In this document: in pieces, positions 1-12,251 of the stretch
How positions within the stretch are numbered: the stretch's first letter is position 1
Layout of the letters: each line of letters begins with the position of its first letter
Source of the DNA: Psilocybe azurescens
Taxonomy: Eukaryota > Basidiomycota > Agaricomycetes > Agaricales > Agrocybaceae
Length of the DNA stretch: 64,000 nt
Direction of reading: 5' to 3'
Assembly: GCA_023853785.1 (NCBI GenBank)
Contig: JAJIRX010000792.1
Span: 1-64,000, forward strand
Position numbers and translations under genes: made by a program
Notes under the pieces: model-generated
Seen by the model: only the letters and a program-made list of their open reading frames with translations
Told to the model about the DNA's origin: nothing
Database searches by the model: none

Positions 1-160
1 ACTTGATGTCTCTATTAGCGAACAGGTTCTTAGGGTCCGAATCCTTATCTGATTCATCAATGGAGTATGAATGGCAATGTGACTCTCATGGTAGTATAAG
101 CTACCTCGCACAAGCTATTTTCCACTTATTAACGCTCTTGTTGTCTCAATCGGTCTGTCC

Positions 161-361
161 TCACTGGAGTATCCTACCCCAAGCCTCCCAAGCCCGCCAA
201 ATATCTTCCTCAAAAGTCGGATATGTCCTCACCCGGTGCTGGGGTAATGTTTTATTCACTTTAACGAGATCGCATGCCTCTAACAGACTGTCTTCCACAG
301 CCTGCACCAGCCTTTCGTGATCGACAAATTGTTTATTTCCTTCACGACTTCGTATCATCAC
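161..361 (-). other. isolated 66-codon ORF, possible exon
   Basis: A short reading frame with protein-like composition (charged, amphipathic, Trp-rich near its end, with a WRAWEAWGR stretch). It has no clear splice partners on either side and matches no family I recognise. It could be an exon of a gene running off the left edge, a degenerate remnant, or chance. The plus-strand frames over the same bases look less protein-like. Confidence 0.15.
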
Positions 362-1311
362 TCAATGAGTTCGTTCCAGAGGAACCAAGTGACCATAGTA
401 TCATCATCCGCGTCTCAAGCAGAGGTCTGTATGTTTATTTTGCTTTCCCAACAGCTGAAGTGACTTTACATTTCTAGGAGAATGAATATACTTATACGGT
501 GAAATCGGAGGAACATGGAAAGATTTTTGGAGTGGCGGGCGATTATTTAACAGAAACTTATGTACCGCAAAACCAGAGGTCGACGTTAACACACAGTAAT
601 ACATATATGTCCTCAAGGACGTAAGCAAAGCATGTTAAGCACATACAATAGGTTACAACAATATATTTCCAGCTTAAGTTGGGCAACTTTGGAGTGTTAG
701 AAATCACATACTAGGTTGTATAACTAGTGTTTTACGACAGTGTATGGATTTATCGTTTATCTTTTAAACCTTAATGTCAGGCAGTGTCATGATTCAATAT
801 TCGAAATATTCCCCACAACGTTGTTGCCAGTGCACGGCCAAACATTACGTTAGCCGAACAGGCTGGATTCTCAAGCGAAGTATAAAAAGACCGTGGCGTC
901 TGGAAGTCAAACGACAAAGATCGCGCAAGCAAATTTTGTGAGAAGCTCCTTGTAGCTATGTACCACTATTCTTTAGGGGGACAGCAATGCTCTGAATCTG
1001 GTCGCCATCTCAGGCTAAGTATGAAACTTCCTAAATGACTATTTATTTCCCAAAGGGGACAGCCGCATTGACGTCAATTACATATCAAATCACAATTTGA
1101 AAATAGAACTGTTGTAATTGACCAGCTGAGCGTCATGTCACACACCGAAACAACACTGAAAATAATTCACCGCACTCCTATTAGGTAGCCAATTGATACC
1201 ACTAGATATATACTAGTCCAAATATAATGACAAATAAAATATGAATATAATGCGACTACACAGAAAGTCGAGATCCTCCAATACTTCTAAGGTGTGTATG
1301 ACGTGTGTGCT
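362..1311. other. no gene seen
   Basis: AT-rich stretch with many stops in all frames. A TATAAAAAG string lies near 881 on the plus strand, but no convincing reading frame follows it. The right end is the 3' flank of the large minus-strand gene that stops at 1312. Confidence 0.5.
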
Positions 1312-4300
1312 TTAGTTGGAGCTGTATGATGTTCTTGGCTCAGCGTCAACGAGCACACTGTCTTCTTCCAGTCCAAATCCTTCCTCGAATTCTTCCATTA
1401 AATCTTTTGTCTCCTCCACAATTGCAGACAGAGCTTGTTGTCTTGTCCAAGTCTCCAACGCAGCCTCTTCATCCTTATCCTTACCCGCCGACATGGACGC
1501 GGATCCATTGTTTGACGCGGCCATTCCAGACAAGGGTAAAAGCAGATCATATCCCATAAATGTCTGAACACCACGAACCCGTCTATACGTCTCCTGAATG
1601 AGCTTCAAAGATTTGATTTTCGTTGCACGTGTTGCTGTCGATGATTCACCTCCGTCACCGCTGATCCGGCTATTCCGTGCACCTGAAATCCCAGCAAGAC
1701 CGGCTCCTATCATAGGTGACGAAATTGGTGGAAACGCAGAAGGCGAGGTGGGTCCTAAATGTAAGATCTTTGGTAGACCTGAATGGTCATGCGGTGAGAT
1801 AGGAGAGATCTGATACCCTGCTCGCCTACTTGGAATATTAAGAAGAGAGGGAGAGGGCATCAGATTGGAAGGGGAAGGCATAAGACGGGGTGAGGATTCT
1901 GGGAAGGGACCATGAGAGATGATAAACGCTGACGTGATTTAGAAAAACGGAAGTCGAAACTCGGCGACTGCTTGGCGAAGCTGGGAAGGGACTCGTGCTT
2001 CCAGTTCCACTACCCTGCTGTTGAAGTTCTTGATCGAGAGAGACGACCTTTTCCATCATAAGAACCTTGAGATGCATGCGAAGTGGGCTACGATAGGCGC
2101 ATACAAACTCGAGCATGGACCACAATGAATAATCGACAATGCGCGGACGACGCAAGCCACGTGGTTGTTCTGTATACGAAGAGGGAGAGCCTGGACGACT
2201 CAGATCAGAAGATGTTGACACAAAGAGACGGGAGCCGGAGTTCGATAGATCAAACTGGGCAGTGGTTCGCGGAGATCCTGTAGGAGTTGTCGCTGCAGAA
2301 TTGATTTCAGGCCTTAAAGCGAAATCTGCTCCACCTTCCGCAAACATTGAGTTACAGAATGCTGCTATTCTCTCCCATATGCCGATACGTGGCAAGTACG
2401 AAATGTCAGCTGCTCCACGAACTACAACCACCTTTATGACTTGAAGGGCAGTCATGAAGGTTGGTAGGTGAGAACGCCAGAAAGCTTCTTGTCGTCCTTT
2501 ATCGCCGGACTTCGATCGAAACGAAGATCCAAGGCCGCGATTAGTGCTTCGCGTGCCATCTACATCTCGTCGACTTTTCTGACATGCTTTAATCGCGTAA
2601 TAAAGGATGCGAACCCAGGCAACAGCGAGCTTTTTACGGTGTTCGTCCGTACGAGATCCATCGGTAATCACTTGTGATTCGGTTTTCATTACAAGGGCAA
2701 GCGGAAGGACGACTCCTGCGAGGAATTGATAAGTTGGAGGCCGCTTCTCTATTTCGCTAATCACATCAGCATCTTTAAGAAAGATGGCTCCTGCTAGCAG
2801 AGATATAAGAACTGGGCGGTACTGAACCGTCATGAGTTGATTTTCGGACGCAGCTAAGTCACAAGCAGCTAGACCTGCGGTTACAATCTCCCCTACAACT
2901 ACCTCGCCAAACATTGAATCATTGGCGTAGAGTGACATTTCTGTCAATTTCAGGATGGTTTCGAACACTGTAGTGAAGTTGACAGAGATCAGATAGGAAT
3001 GAAGAATAGGGAAAGTTCCTGGAGAAATGACACAACCGCCTTGGGCGCCGTTGGTTCTTCGCGATGGAGTAACATTTTGACGAAATCGCCCAAAAAGTCG
3101 CCAAAATCTCTGCATTGGAATCACCCCAGTCTTTGAGAAGACTTTTCGTCACATCTAAGGTGTGCCGAGCAACTGTAAGCGTAATTTGACCACCTGCTGA
3201 CCCGAAAGACAGAACAAGTTTCAAGTAGTCGAGCCTTATGATTTTAGAATCACTAGGTGTCCGCGATTTTTCTTTGAAATTGGTTTCGCCTGCTATATCA
3301 GGAGAAAGGAACGCGTTATCCCCTTCTTCTGGTGTTGGCTTTGGCATATTTTCGCCACCTTTGGGTTTGGAGAAAACCTTTGTCAATATAGAGCCAAGCG
3401 CCACAATACCATCTGCCAGAACGGTTCTTGTGGAGGCCGATGCATTGTAGAGGTGTGGCGAGAGAGAGCGAAGCAACCTCAAGAAATGCTGCGCTCGTGC
3501 AATGGACAGATCATGGGCGATAACAGTCAAAAATAAGCGAACAAAGTCGTCCATGCTCAGATGAAGACTTTCATATTCATCAGGAAGCTGAAGAGACATT
3601 TGACGGCCCATTTGAGGTTCAGCACGACGTATTGCTGCTAGGAAGGTTTGTGGTTTTTCGTCTGCGGTATGGATGATGAGAGCTTCGCGTTCCTCGGCTT
3701 TGTTGACGTTGCGAATGCCAGCAGCATCAACTGTAGTCGACAAGCCTTTCCTAAGGGAAGCGAAAAGGTCGTAAATGCCCTTCGAGAACCATTCGATGTC
3801 AATATCAGGAAGCATGGCAAGTTGTCCGATGGTATTGATAGCTTGATATAAGAAAGAATCTTTATGTAAGGCATAGAAGCGATTGATTGCGTATTCGATG
3901 GCAGAGCGGATTCCGGGGTGTGAAGGCTTTTCAGTGTAAACTTTGACGAGAGCAGGCATGAAAGGGAATATCCACCACCTGTCGTGAACAGGCGTCTGAA
4001 CCGAGTGCTTGCCACCATGAACCCTAAAGACAATGTGTTAATATTTAGAATTCCACAAATTGATTGGGACTGACCAATGAGGACCTGGCTCACGATGTTG
4101 ATATCGTCACCATGCGTCACAAGAGCGCGGTTCAACCCATCCACCAGAACAGCCAACTCATGCCGATCACTCAGATGCCTAGGCATCGAGCGGAAGATCT
4201 GAGCAACAAGAAGGATGTAGCTACGGGACACCATCAACGACAAAATCTCGACTGTGCCGTTCTTAGATGAACGATGGTTATCCGTCGGATTTTTGCGGGG

Positions 4301-7300
4301 CATATAATCGGTCATTTCCAGATTCTTCGTCAGGCCATAATCATCGAGCGAGGGAAGGATTAGACGGGACATGTTCTTTCGTATCACCTGGACGTCCTGG
4401 TAGTTTCTCTTGAGCATCGAGTAGAAAAACATATTCTGCGAGACACGGATCATGGTGATCGACATCAAGGTCGGAGGGACTGGCTCGAAGGGATCACTAG
4501 TTGGCTTCAGATGTCGAGGGAACATCGAACCTTTCGGAGCTGCCGACGTAAACCACAGCGAACCTGAAGGAATAACGAAGTGTTCCAATTTGGATCTCCG
4601 AATTTCCTTGATAGACATGCCGCTAACCTGTGTCGCAAGACTTGCCATGACGGGTACCACGAGAGCGAAATCGTGGAGGGAGTCCATAGTCTCACTATTT
4701 CTGGCTAGAAGCTTCAATAGCCCAGCCAAGTTGTTGAATATGTTGTGTGTAAATGGCGGTGGAAGGGTTCGCCGGACGTGCAACAACATTGCCAAAGTAG
4801 ATATAGCAAGCTGAATGTCCTTGTTCTCGCCAGCAAGGTAATCAAAAATAGGTCTTGATAGAAGAGCTGGGTCGTTTCTCATCAGATCCATTAGTGTCGT
4901 CCTCGTCGCAGCTGCGACAGCAAAGTTTTTATCGAATAGTAGATTAGCGAGACGCGGAAATATGAGGGCCAACTGTGGGACGAAAACCGCTCTTCGTTTG
5001 ACACCGCTCAACGGGCCACCACTGCTAGAGTTTCGGCGAAGCAGGGCAGCAGCATCTTCAACTGGCTGTAAACTTTGCGCCTGGTCGCGTTGTATACCCA
5101 GCTTTCTCGGAGAAGGCTGCGGGCTCGAAAGAGGGGAGGTGTGGACCCCGAAAGTCAATTCATTCGTGCCAACTTCCATTCGATCCAGTTGGTTTGCCGG
5201 CAAAATGGACATCGGGGTTTTGATCCACTCTTGCCTAGGATCGATAACTCCAGCATCCTCTTCTGGGAAGCCAAGCTCTGCCAGACGTTGTCTCAGTTCT
5301 AAAGGCACGTCATCGGTTTCTTTGCTCTCGTCCAAATCCTCCGTGTACACATAAAGACTTGTTCCCATATCTGCAGCAATGAATGGAAGTGGAGGGCGCG
5401 CAAGTTTGAAAGGACGATGAGTCCTATCGGTGACGAAGTTTTGGGTAATTATTTGGAACCTCCAGTTGATCAAGATGCCGATCTTTCGCACAGCTTCTAG
5501 GCGAGTAGTATCGTCCGAACTTGATAGGGCATAACTGTGAGTTATCATAAGCAACAACGTTGAAAAGTGCCTCCCACGTTTGCAAATCAACTTCAATATT
5601 GGCTTTCAAATCCAAAGGTGTTTTCTCTGCACATTGCATTAACAAAAAGCATGCCTGAATATATCTCACATCAGAACTACCACCTTATACAAGGAATAAA
5701 ATAAGAACTCACCGACGCTGTAGAAGAAGCATCAACATTGTCCAACAAACAATGTTGCCAAAGCAGAGGTCCCAAAGTGTGATAATCTTCCTCTACTATA
5801 AGCGTTGACAGTGCGACAAAAAGCTTCATAGCCTTAGGTGCATAGCCTTTGGAGAGCGACTTGAGTAGTTTTTCATGTTCGACAAAAGTGGCAGCAAGGT
5901 CGAGTGGTTTTCCAGAACCTGAACTGCTCGCAACCTTGGATGCAGTGGCAGCCAACATAGAGGTGGGACGCTGCGGCAGGACGTACATTAACAATGAAAG
6001 GTGGGCGTGATTGTGGCAATAAAACTTACATCTTGATCCTGTTTTGAGGCCGCCTGAGCAGCTGCATACAATCCTTGGATGCGTTCAACGGAGCTCGTAA
6101 CCTCCTCTTCCAAGTCTCCAATGTACTCATCTGCGATAAAGTCTTCAAACCACCGGAGCATTCTTGACAACCATGGAGCACTAGAAACAATAATAGGCCT
6201 CGATGAGCATCAGGAGAATGTCATAACTTACGGCTTCAATGACCGAGTTAATAGCCTAAACTCGCGGAATAAAATGCACATCAACATGCGTATAGATGAT
6301 GGAAGCAATGCCGTCCTTTCCTATAATTAACAATGGATATTTGAGCGAGAAAGTTGTACGCAGAATGCAGCATATTAGTAATTACCCTGGCTTCAATCAT
6401 CAACCACATCCTCGTCTCGAGCGTGGTCACGAATCGTACCACCTCACCTATTTTACCATCACCCTGAACAACAAATCAATAAGAATGCATGCAAGCGTCC
6501 ACAACGAACACCCACATTGACAGCAACGTCCTTCTCATGCCTAACCACTTGCATCCTTCCTATCAACTCAACCAACAACACCAGCTGACCCAATCGCGCA
6601 ACTCCTCGTGGCCCAGGAGTATCGCCGTTGCCGTTCTGGTCGGAAGCATCTCCAAGCAAAGCCATGCACAACATGTCCACATCCCGTACCCAGTAATCTG
6701 CGACATACTTCGAATGCACCTGCAGAGTGCAAAGATGGTTGACCACAACAACTTCTTTGTCTGAGGCTGCGCATGCAAACAACGGTCTGAAGAAGACAGG
6801 CGGGAGAGATTTCGAGAGTGATGAAAGAAATCCTGATAGCTCTGGGAAAGGATGGGGCGGTGGGTCTTGGACTAATTGCTATATCAAAGGTGTAATCAGA
6901 ATATGAATGGAAAATGGGGTTTCAAAGCAAACCTACGTCGTTTAGCATAGGAACAATAGAGAGAAAAATAGGTTTCTTGAGATCCACAGGGATTGACCTC
7001 AACAACGCGGAGAGTATCGATACTGACACATGCCAATCTCCTACTATCTACATCCACCATCAGCCATTGTTTCAGTCAATGGGTATAGAATAAGTAACTC
7101 ACAATCTGCTGCAACGTCTTTACTAAAACATTCTTCCAAGGCGACCCGTTTCCTGTCCTGTACCACTGACATATCAAACTCATAGCCCATTTTACGAGCT
7201 TTCTCGTCCCATCTGATGAAGATTCAACCTTGGGCACGCCTCCAAAAACGTCTGACTTCGGGCTGCTCATAGTATTGACATCATCATCGTCCAGACATAA

Positions 7301-9274
7301 AACCTCCAGTACCACTCTAGCCACCTGGGTTCTTGTTTCAAGCACAATTTTGGAGTCCAATTCTGTTCCATCGTCCAATGCTTCACTCTCGAGCAGGATT
7401 CTGTATTGGATGACGGAAACGATTTCAGAGGGAAGCCTTGGGTTGTGAGCCTGCCATCCGATCATCTCGAGCGACGATGATGATGAAGACGACGACGATG
7501 TGCGAGACATGAGTGGGGGTTTCAACGAAGCACGGGACACAAACGGCTGGAGCATGAGGAGCGAAAGCCGGCAGAAGGTGTTCAGCTTTCGACTACAAAT
7601 GGCAGCTTGCAGCGTCGTCCAAGTATCAGGCAACGAGTCATTGCGTAGTGGCCAATATTGCTGAAGACACGGTCAGTAAAAAACTTGAGACTCAAATATG
7701 ATTGCATACCTCAATCCCATTGCACAGAAGCCATTCTCCAGTCCCTGCGCTGTTTTCAATCGTATTTACCAGAGAATCTAGAAATATAGCGCGTCGTACG
7801 CTTGGCATATGCCTTCTATCTGCATTCCCGAACTCTACACCATAGACTTCTTCTACCCTATCATCCTCAATTTCGCCTAATGATCCGGAGAGAAACTGCG
7901 AGATCATATCTTGAAGAAGGCCAATATCTGGGTGAATAGGTTGTTGAAAATTAGCTGAGGCAAAGGGAAACCCATTGGACTTGGATGGTGTCATCGGGTA
8001 GTCAACATTGATGGTCGAGGATGATCGATAAAGTGCCACCAACAGCACCAATAACCCGTTGGCAATAGACTGAAACCCCTGGGGTGATAGAAGAATTCTG
8101 TTTTTATCGCCTGGAACAAGAATTCGCCATAAAGAGCCTAATATCCGCGTCCTTGATTCACTAGGTGAAAGACTACTGGCTGCCTTGGTGCACCATATAC
8201 AACGCTCCACGCATGCACTCTATGGTCAGATTCGTAAATGAGGCAATTGAAAAACAAGTTTGCAAGTACCTCGTCAACAGGAGTCCAGCTCCGGGATACC
8301 AATTCAAATGATTCCATAGCCGTGATTGTTTCCTCTTCCAGTCTTGCACCAGGATACTTTGTAGGCGTCAGAAAAGGGCATAGCAAAGTTGACAGAACCT
8401 GGCTCTCATGAGGTAGATGGGGAGAGGCACCTCGTTCTTCAGGACCAGAGTGGTAAACCAGGATTTGGTAAAGAAATCGAAGAGATGGACCCTGTGAGCC
8501 AGTGGAAGTTGTTGCAGTGGCCGAAAGTGAAACGACAGATTGAGGACGACGAAGATAATCCATTCTGGAAGACCCTGCATTCGTTGTTCCCGGCAGACTG
8601 ACCGTCGACCCATGATTCTGACTCTCCTTCGACGACCGCTGAGTTTCTGGATATCTAGCTATAGCACACCCGCGCATGATTTCTCCCCCTAACTTGCGCG
8701 TGTCATCTACCATATCCCTCGCCTGTTCCACAACATGCTTGAAGCCAAGTCTTGCAAGCCGAGAAGGTTTCGGGGTGGTTGACCTCATCGGTAAAGTGCC
8801 GTGAATCGACGATTGCGCTGACGCAGGCCTGGGCGGGGGTGACATTGAGCGAATGGGCGCTGGCAGAACATGCTGCCGCAAGCTCTCCCAACGCGCCCGA
8901 GTAGGTGACTGCGTAGCAGGCTGAGCATCCGAGTTGAAAGATCGCATGGCCCTCAGAGGAATAGGTCGGACAGGTTCCAGCCTTGTGGGACTTTGCTTAT
9001 CTGCGAAGGGGTCCACCGATGACCGCCATGCATCACTTTGATCTGTCATGGGTTGTTCGACGACCTGTGTCGCATATTGAGCCATTCCATCGGAGTCCTC
9101 GTCGTTTTCTTGAACATTGGAGAGGTCGAAAGGGTTCAAGGGACGTACGCCTTTGGGACCTTCATAATCTGAGGACGCCGCCGACGAGCGACGCGACGAG
9201 GATCCTGACCTTACTGAATCGAAAGAGAAAAGCCGGCGCGGTTTTGATTTCTTGGGTTCAGTTCTGACATCCAT
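1312..9274 (-). CDS. UNC80: UNC80-like giant HEAT/ARM-type scaffold protein
   Basis: Spliced protein of roughly 2,300-2,400 residues. The first in-frame ATG is at 9274; the longer frame to 9289 begins at TTG, with an in-frame stop upstream. I place introns at 8220-8269, 7661-7709, 7048-7102, 6879-6936, 6464-6515, 6321-6385, 6181-6231, 5971-6029, 5655-5712, 5535-5577, 4024-4070 and about 1929-1968. The N-terminus is Ser/Pro-rich and low in complexity; the rest is helical-repeat-like. UNC80-like landmarks are FFRPLFACAASDKEVVVVNH, then TRSLKPAPWLSRMLRWFE, a TRLEAVRKIGILINWRFQ stretch and DRWWIFPFMPAL. In animals UNC80 is a scaffold of the NALCN sodium-leak channel; the fungal NALCN relative is Cch1-Mid1, so a role at that channel is inference. 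Two one-base frame breaks lie near 3092-3096 and 2991. Family assignment is from remembered motifs and has not been searched. Confidence 0.6.
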
Positions 9275-9590
9275 GCCGTTGTCAGACAATGAGCACAGAG
9301 ATTTCGCACAATCATCATCCTACGCTTGTCGGACTGTTCCATTTAGCAATGAATTAGACTTGAAACACGCCGGGCGTGGCAGTGCTTTCTCTTTGGCCAT
9401 GCTTGATTTGAAGGCACAGTTGAGGGGTTACTGTTACTAACAATGAATCGAACAAAATTAAAAAGAAACCAGTCAACTGGATAAAATAATATCAACATTA
9501 ATGATTACATCAATCACAAAAAATGCCCAGCTCTGAACGAGTCAAAGAAGAAAAAGATTTTCGCAGAAATGAATCAAAAGGGGTATCAAA

Positions 9591-11354
9591 TCACAACAAC
9601 AGCGCGTTAACGCTCAGCACAGCACCCAGACCAAGTGCCAAAAGCATGCCACCGAGGCTTCCCACCACTGGTGTCCCGAACCTTCCAGAGGCAGCATTCA
9701 GCAGTGTTGACCTGTTGGAATAAAGGATTGTTGGGTTGGTGTCGAGGCGGTTTCCGCTGTACACGTAGGATGTGATGTTAGAGTTGGCGGCGACAGTTTG
9801 TGTACCCGTGCATTTGATCGACACGGAGTGGACGATAGCATAGAACTGTCCTGCTGATTTGTAGTCGGGGTCATCCCAGTTGATCATGCCTAAACGAAAA
9901 AAAAAAGGAGGAAAACGGAGTAAGTTAACCATTTGGTGACAAGATAGCAATTTTTAATACCTCCAGCCCAATCAACAGTTCCCTTTGAGACACCATCGAT
10001 ACCAGCTGGCCAAATTCTACACAAATCAAGAAATATTTGAGAAATGTATTCACTTGCAAACACTGCAATCTTACGAGAGTTGCACACGCGATGGGGTGGT
10101 TGGGAAACTTGCGACACCGGTAGCGTTAATGGTGTCGGATTTCTTGACGGTGCGTACGACTTGGTTATCGATGGAGAAGGTAAGAGTATCAGGCTCCCAG
10201 TCGATCTATATATTCCGCATGTCATCAATAATTAGGAAAAGGGAAAGAAATGGTAAATCGTACGGTGTAATCATGGAAATTGCTGAAAGTATCCGAAGAA
10301 ACATCGTGCGTTTTTCCATCAGTCGTAGTGGTCGCTAAATATCGTCTTTCTCAACAAGATGGTTCCCAAAGAAGATAGGTAACCCGAAATACTTACGAAC
10401 AACACCTTGCCAGAAAAGGTTGCTCTGGGCTTCAGTGGTCTTAGCACCAGGGAACTCCCAGTCAATTTCATCTTTAATGTCGCTCATCGTGATGAAAGCA
10501 GTAACAACACCGCCCCAGCGTCCGGTCTTCACTGTATGATGACAGCGAACAATTAGCCATCTCGACTGTACTGATCCTGTCAAAAATATAATACCCACGA
10601 TTGGCTGTGATCTTTCCGTAGTGGACATATTTCGTGCTCGAAAGACGGGTGCCGCCATTCGTCTGGTGTAAGGAGCATCGCAAGATCTCCTTTGTCATTG
10701 ATGATGTTACCTTTGTCGACGACCCAATCTGTGCGAACCAAGGGTTATGAGCAATGTGTTCATATTCAACGAGCGGCGTTAGACGTACCATACTTGGTCG
10801 AGTTTCCATCGAAAAAGGTGGAATTTGTGAGGATGCGGGATTGGTCAGAGAAAGTGTACTACATTAAAACGATCAATGAGATAGCTAACAGCTTTTGTGA
10901 GGTATTCACTGTAGCGTCTTGGCACATTGGCTCGGGCCTGCACGAATCTAGGGATTTTGAGGTGTATGGATTGCAGCCACCGAGACAGAACTATTCCATT
11001 TAACAAGAAAGAGACGCAAGAAGATTCCGAAAGAGGGTTATGAAGGTTCATGATCAGCATCGATGTCAAGGGACCGTCTAAACACTCAAACGTACATCGT
11101 CTGTCCCGCAGAATCCGAATTCACCTACAATTTGGTTAGTATTTAGAATTGACTGAACATTCATGCTTAATACGCACTGCAGCATGGAGCAAAAGCCGGA
11201 CAGGGTGAAGTGGCATTGCTAACAACGAAATGTCCATCATTACTCCGACCATCCGTTCCAAAAGCAACTTATCATACCAAGCAGTAGCATCTGCAACTCC
11301 AGCAAATGCAGCCAGCAGCAAAGGAAGTACAGCAATCAAGCCGGACGATATCAT
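9591..11354 (-). CDS. Crh-type GH16 cell-wall transglycosylase, GPI-anchored
   Basis: Predicted chitin-to-beta-glucan crosslinking enzyme of the fungal Crh family, acting at the cell wall. The ATG at 11354 opens a signal peptide (MISSGLIAVLPLLLAAFAGV), followed by a Cys-rich segment (CPAFAPCCSEFGFCG, then CLGGCNPY). The catalytic motif DEIDWEF is intact and carries the two acidic residues expected of GH16. A later WAGGMINWDDPDY block is typical of the family. The C-terminus is Ser/Ala-rich and ends in a hydrophobic tail, fitting a GPI signal. Introns are at 11219-11277, 11125-11177, 10991-11095, 10859-10909, 10729-10788, 10532-10598, 10335-10396, 10206-10263, 10017-10074 and 9890-9960. One extra base near 10663-10668 breaks the frame between the LAMLLT and TNGGTRL blocks. 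It is probably an assembly error because everything downstream is intact. Confidence 0.88.
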
Positions 11355-12251
11355 ATCTCCAACGTATATAATCGAAACGTTAAATCTTCCGAGTCTCCCG
11401 TGGATTATTGTTGTTGTAATGAGTTTCCGAACAAAGCTCTTGTATGTTCGGATAGATTATTGAATGTATGGACGGAACTGGTACGTGTGTGTTCGTCTTT
11501 AAGAGAGCGCGGGGAACAAAGAATGTGGTTTGCAGTAGCGAGCGTGTATACCAGGCGAACTTCCAGGAAATGATGAAGTGGTGAAAAGGTAAGCCGTTGC
11601 CTTCTAAGTTTGGCTTGAGTTTGGCTCAAGACGGTACTTTTAGCCCGCACGTGCTTTTGACCCTGGACCATCGCCGATGCCCCAACAAGTGTCCCCTAAA
11701 TCTGCCACAAGTACTTTATTATTCCAGGCGTGCATTATACTACCCATTTCAAGACCTGCATCCTGCTCTGTCGGACAAAAAAATCACCTACGACGATAAT
11801 AATCTAGAAATTGATACAAAAACCATGGCAATAGTAAAATCTCATGAGGTCATTTATCACCGGATGCTAAGCCAAAAGAAAGCATCCTTGGGCTTTCATC
11901 TCGACTCTTGGTCAACCACACCAAAGGCCCATCAAAAATACACTCATGAAATTTAAACAATGGTGAAGGGAGGTATCGCGCATTTTGAATTATAAACTGC
12001 CCCTATCTACTAATCTACAGAAACGAACATAACATTTCCCTGCGCCTACAGGATGACCACTTCCTTTATCTATTTCCCGTGGGTTTTATAGTCCCCGATT
12101 TGGGACAATAGACAGGAAAAAGACAAAGAAAGAGCCACAAAAAAGACGAAACCAAGAACATTAAAGCAAGAATCTAAAAATAAGAGGTCGGCATTGACAG
12201 TCAAGCAAATTAATGACAGTCGTAGGGTTAAAGTCGCGACACGCTGACCCA
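11355..12251. other. intergenic, no gene seen
   Basis: Upstream flank of the Crh gene and downstream flank of the RRM gene. A plus-strand open frame at 11597-11956 lacks splice context and family resemblance, so I treat it as chance. Confidence 0.5.

Noticed and set aside
3085..3100. Programmed -1 frameshift in the UNC80-like gene at a T-run
   Set aside because: The run could support slippage, but the same type of break occurs in many unrelated genes here, so an assembly indel is the simpler explanation.
9252..9440. Plus-strand ORF at the UNC80-like start
   Set aside because: It overlaps the minus-strand N-terminus in antisense and has no independent support.
11597..11956. Plus-strand 119-codon frame upstream of the Crh gene
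   Set aside because: No homology-like motifs, no splice context, and AT-rich codon use unlike neighbouring genes.
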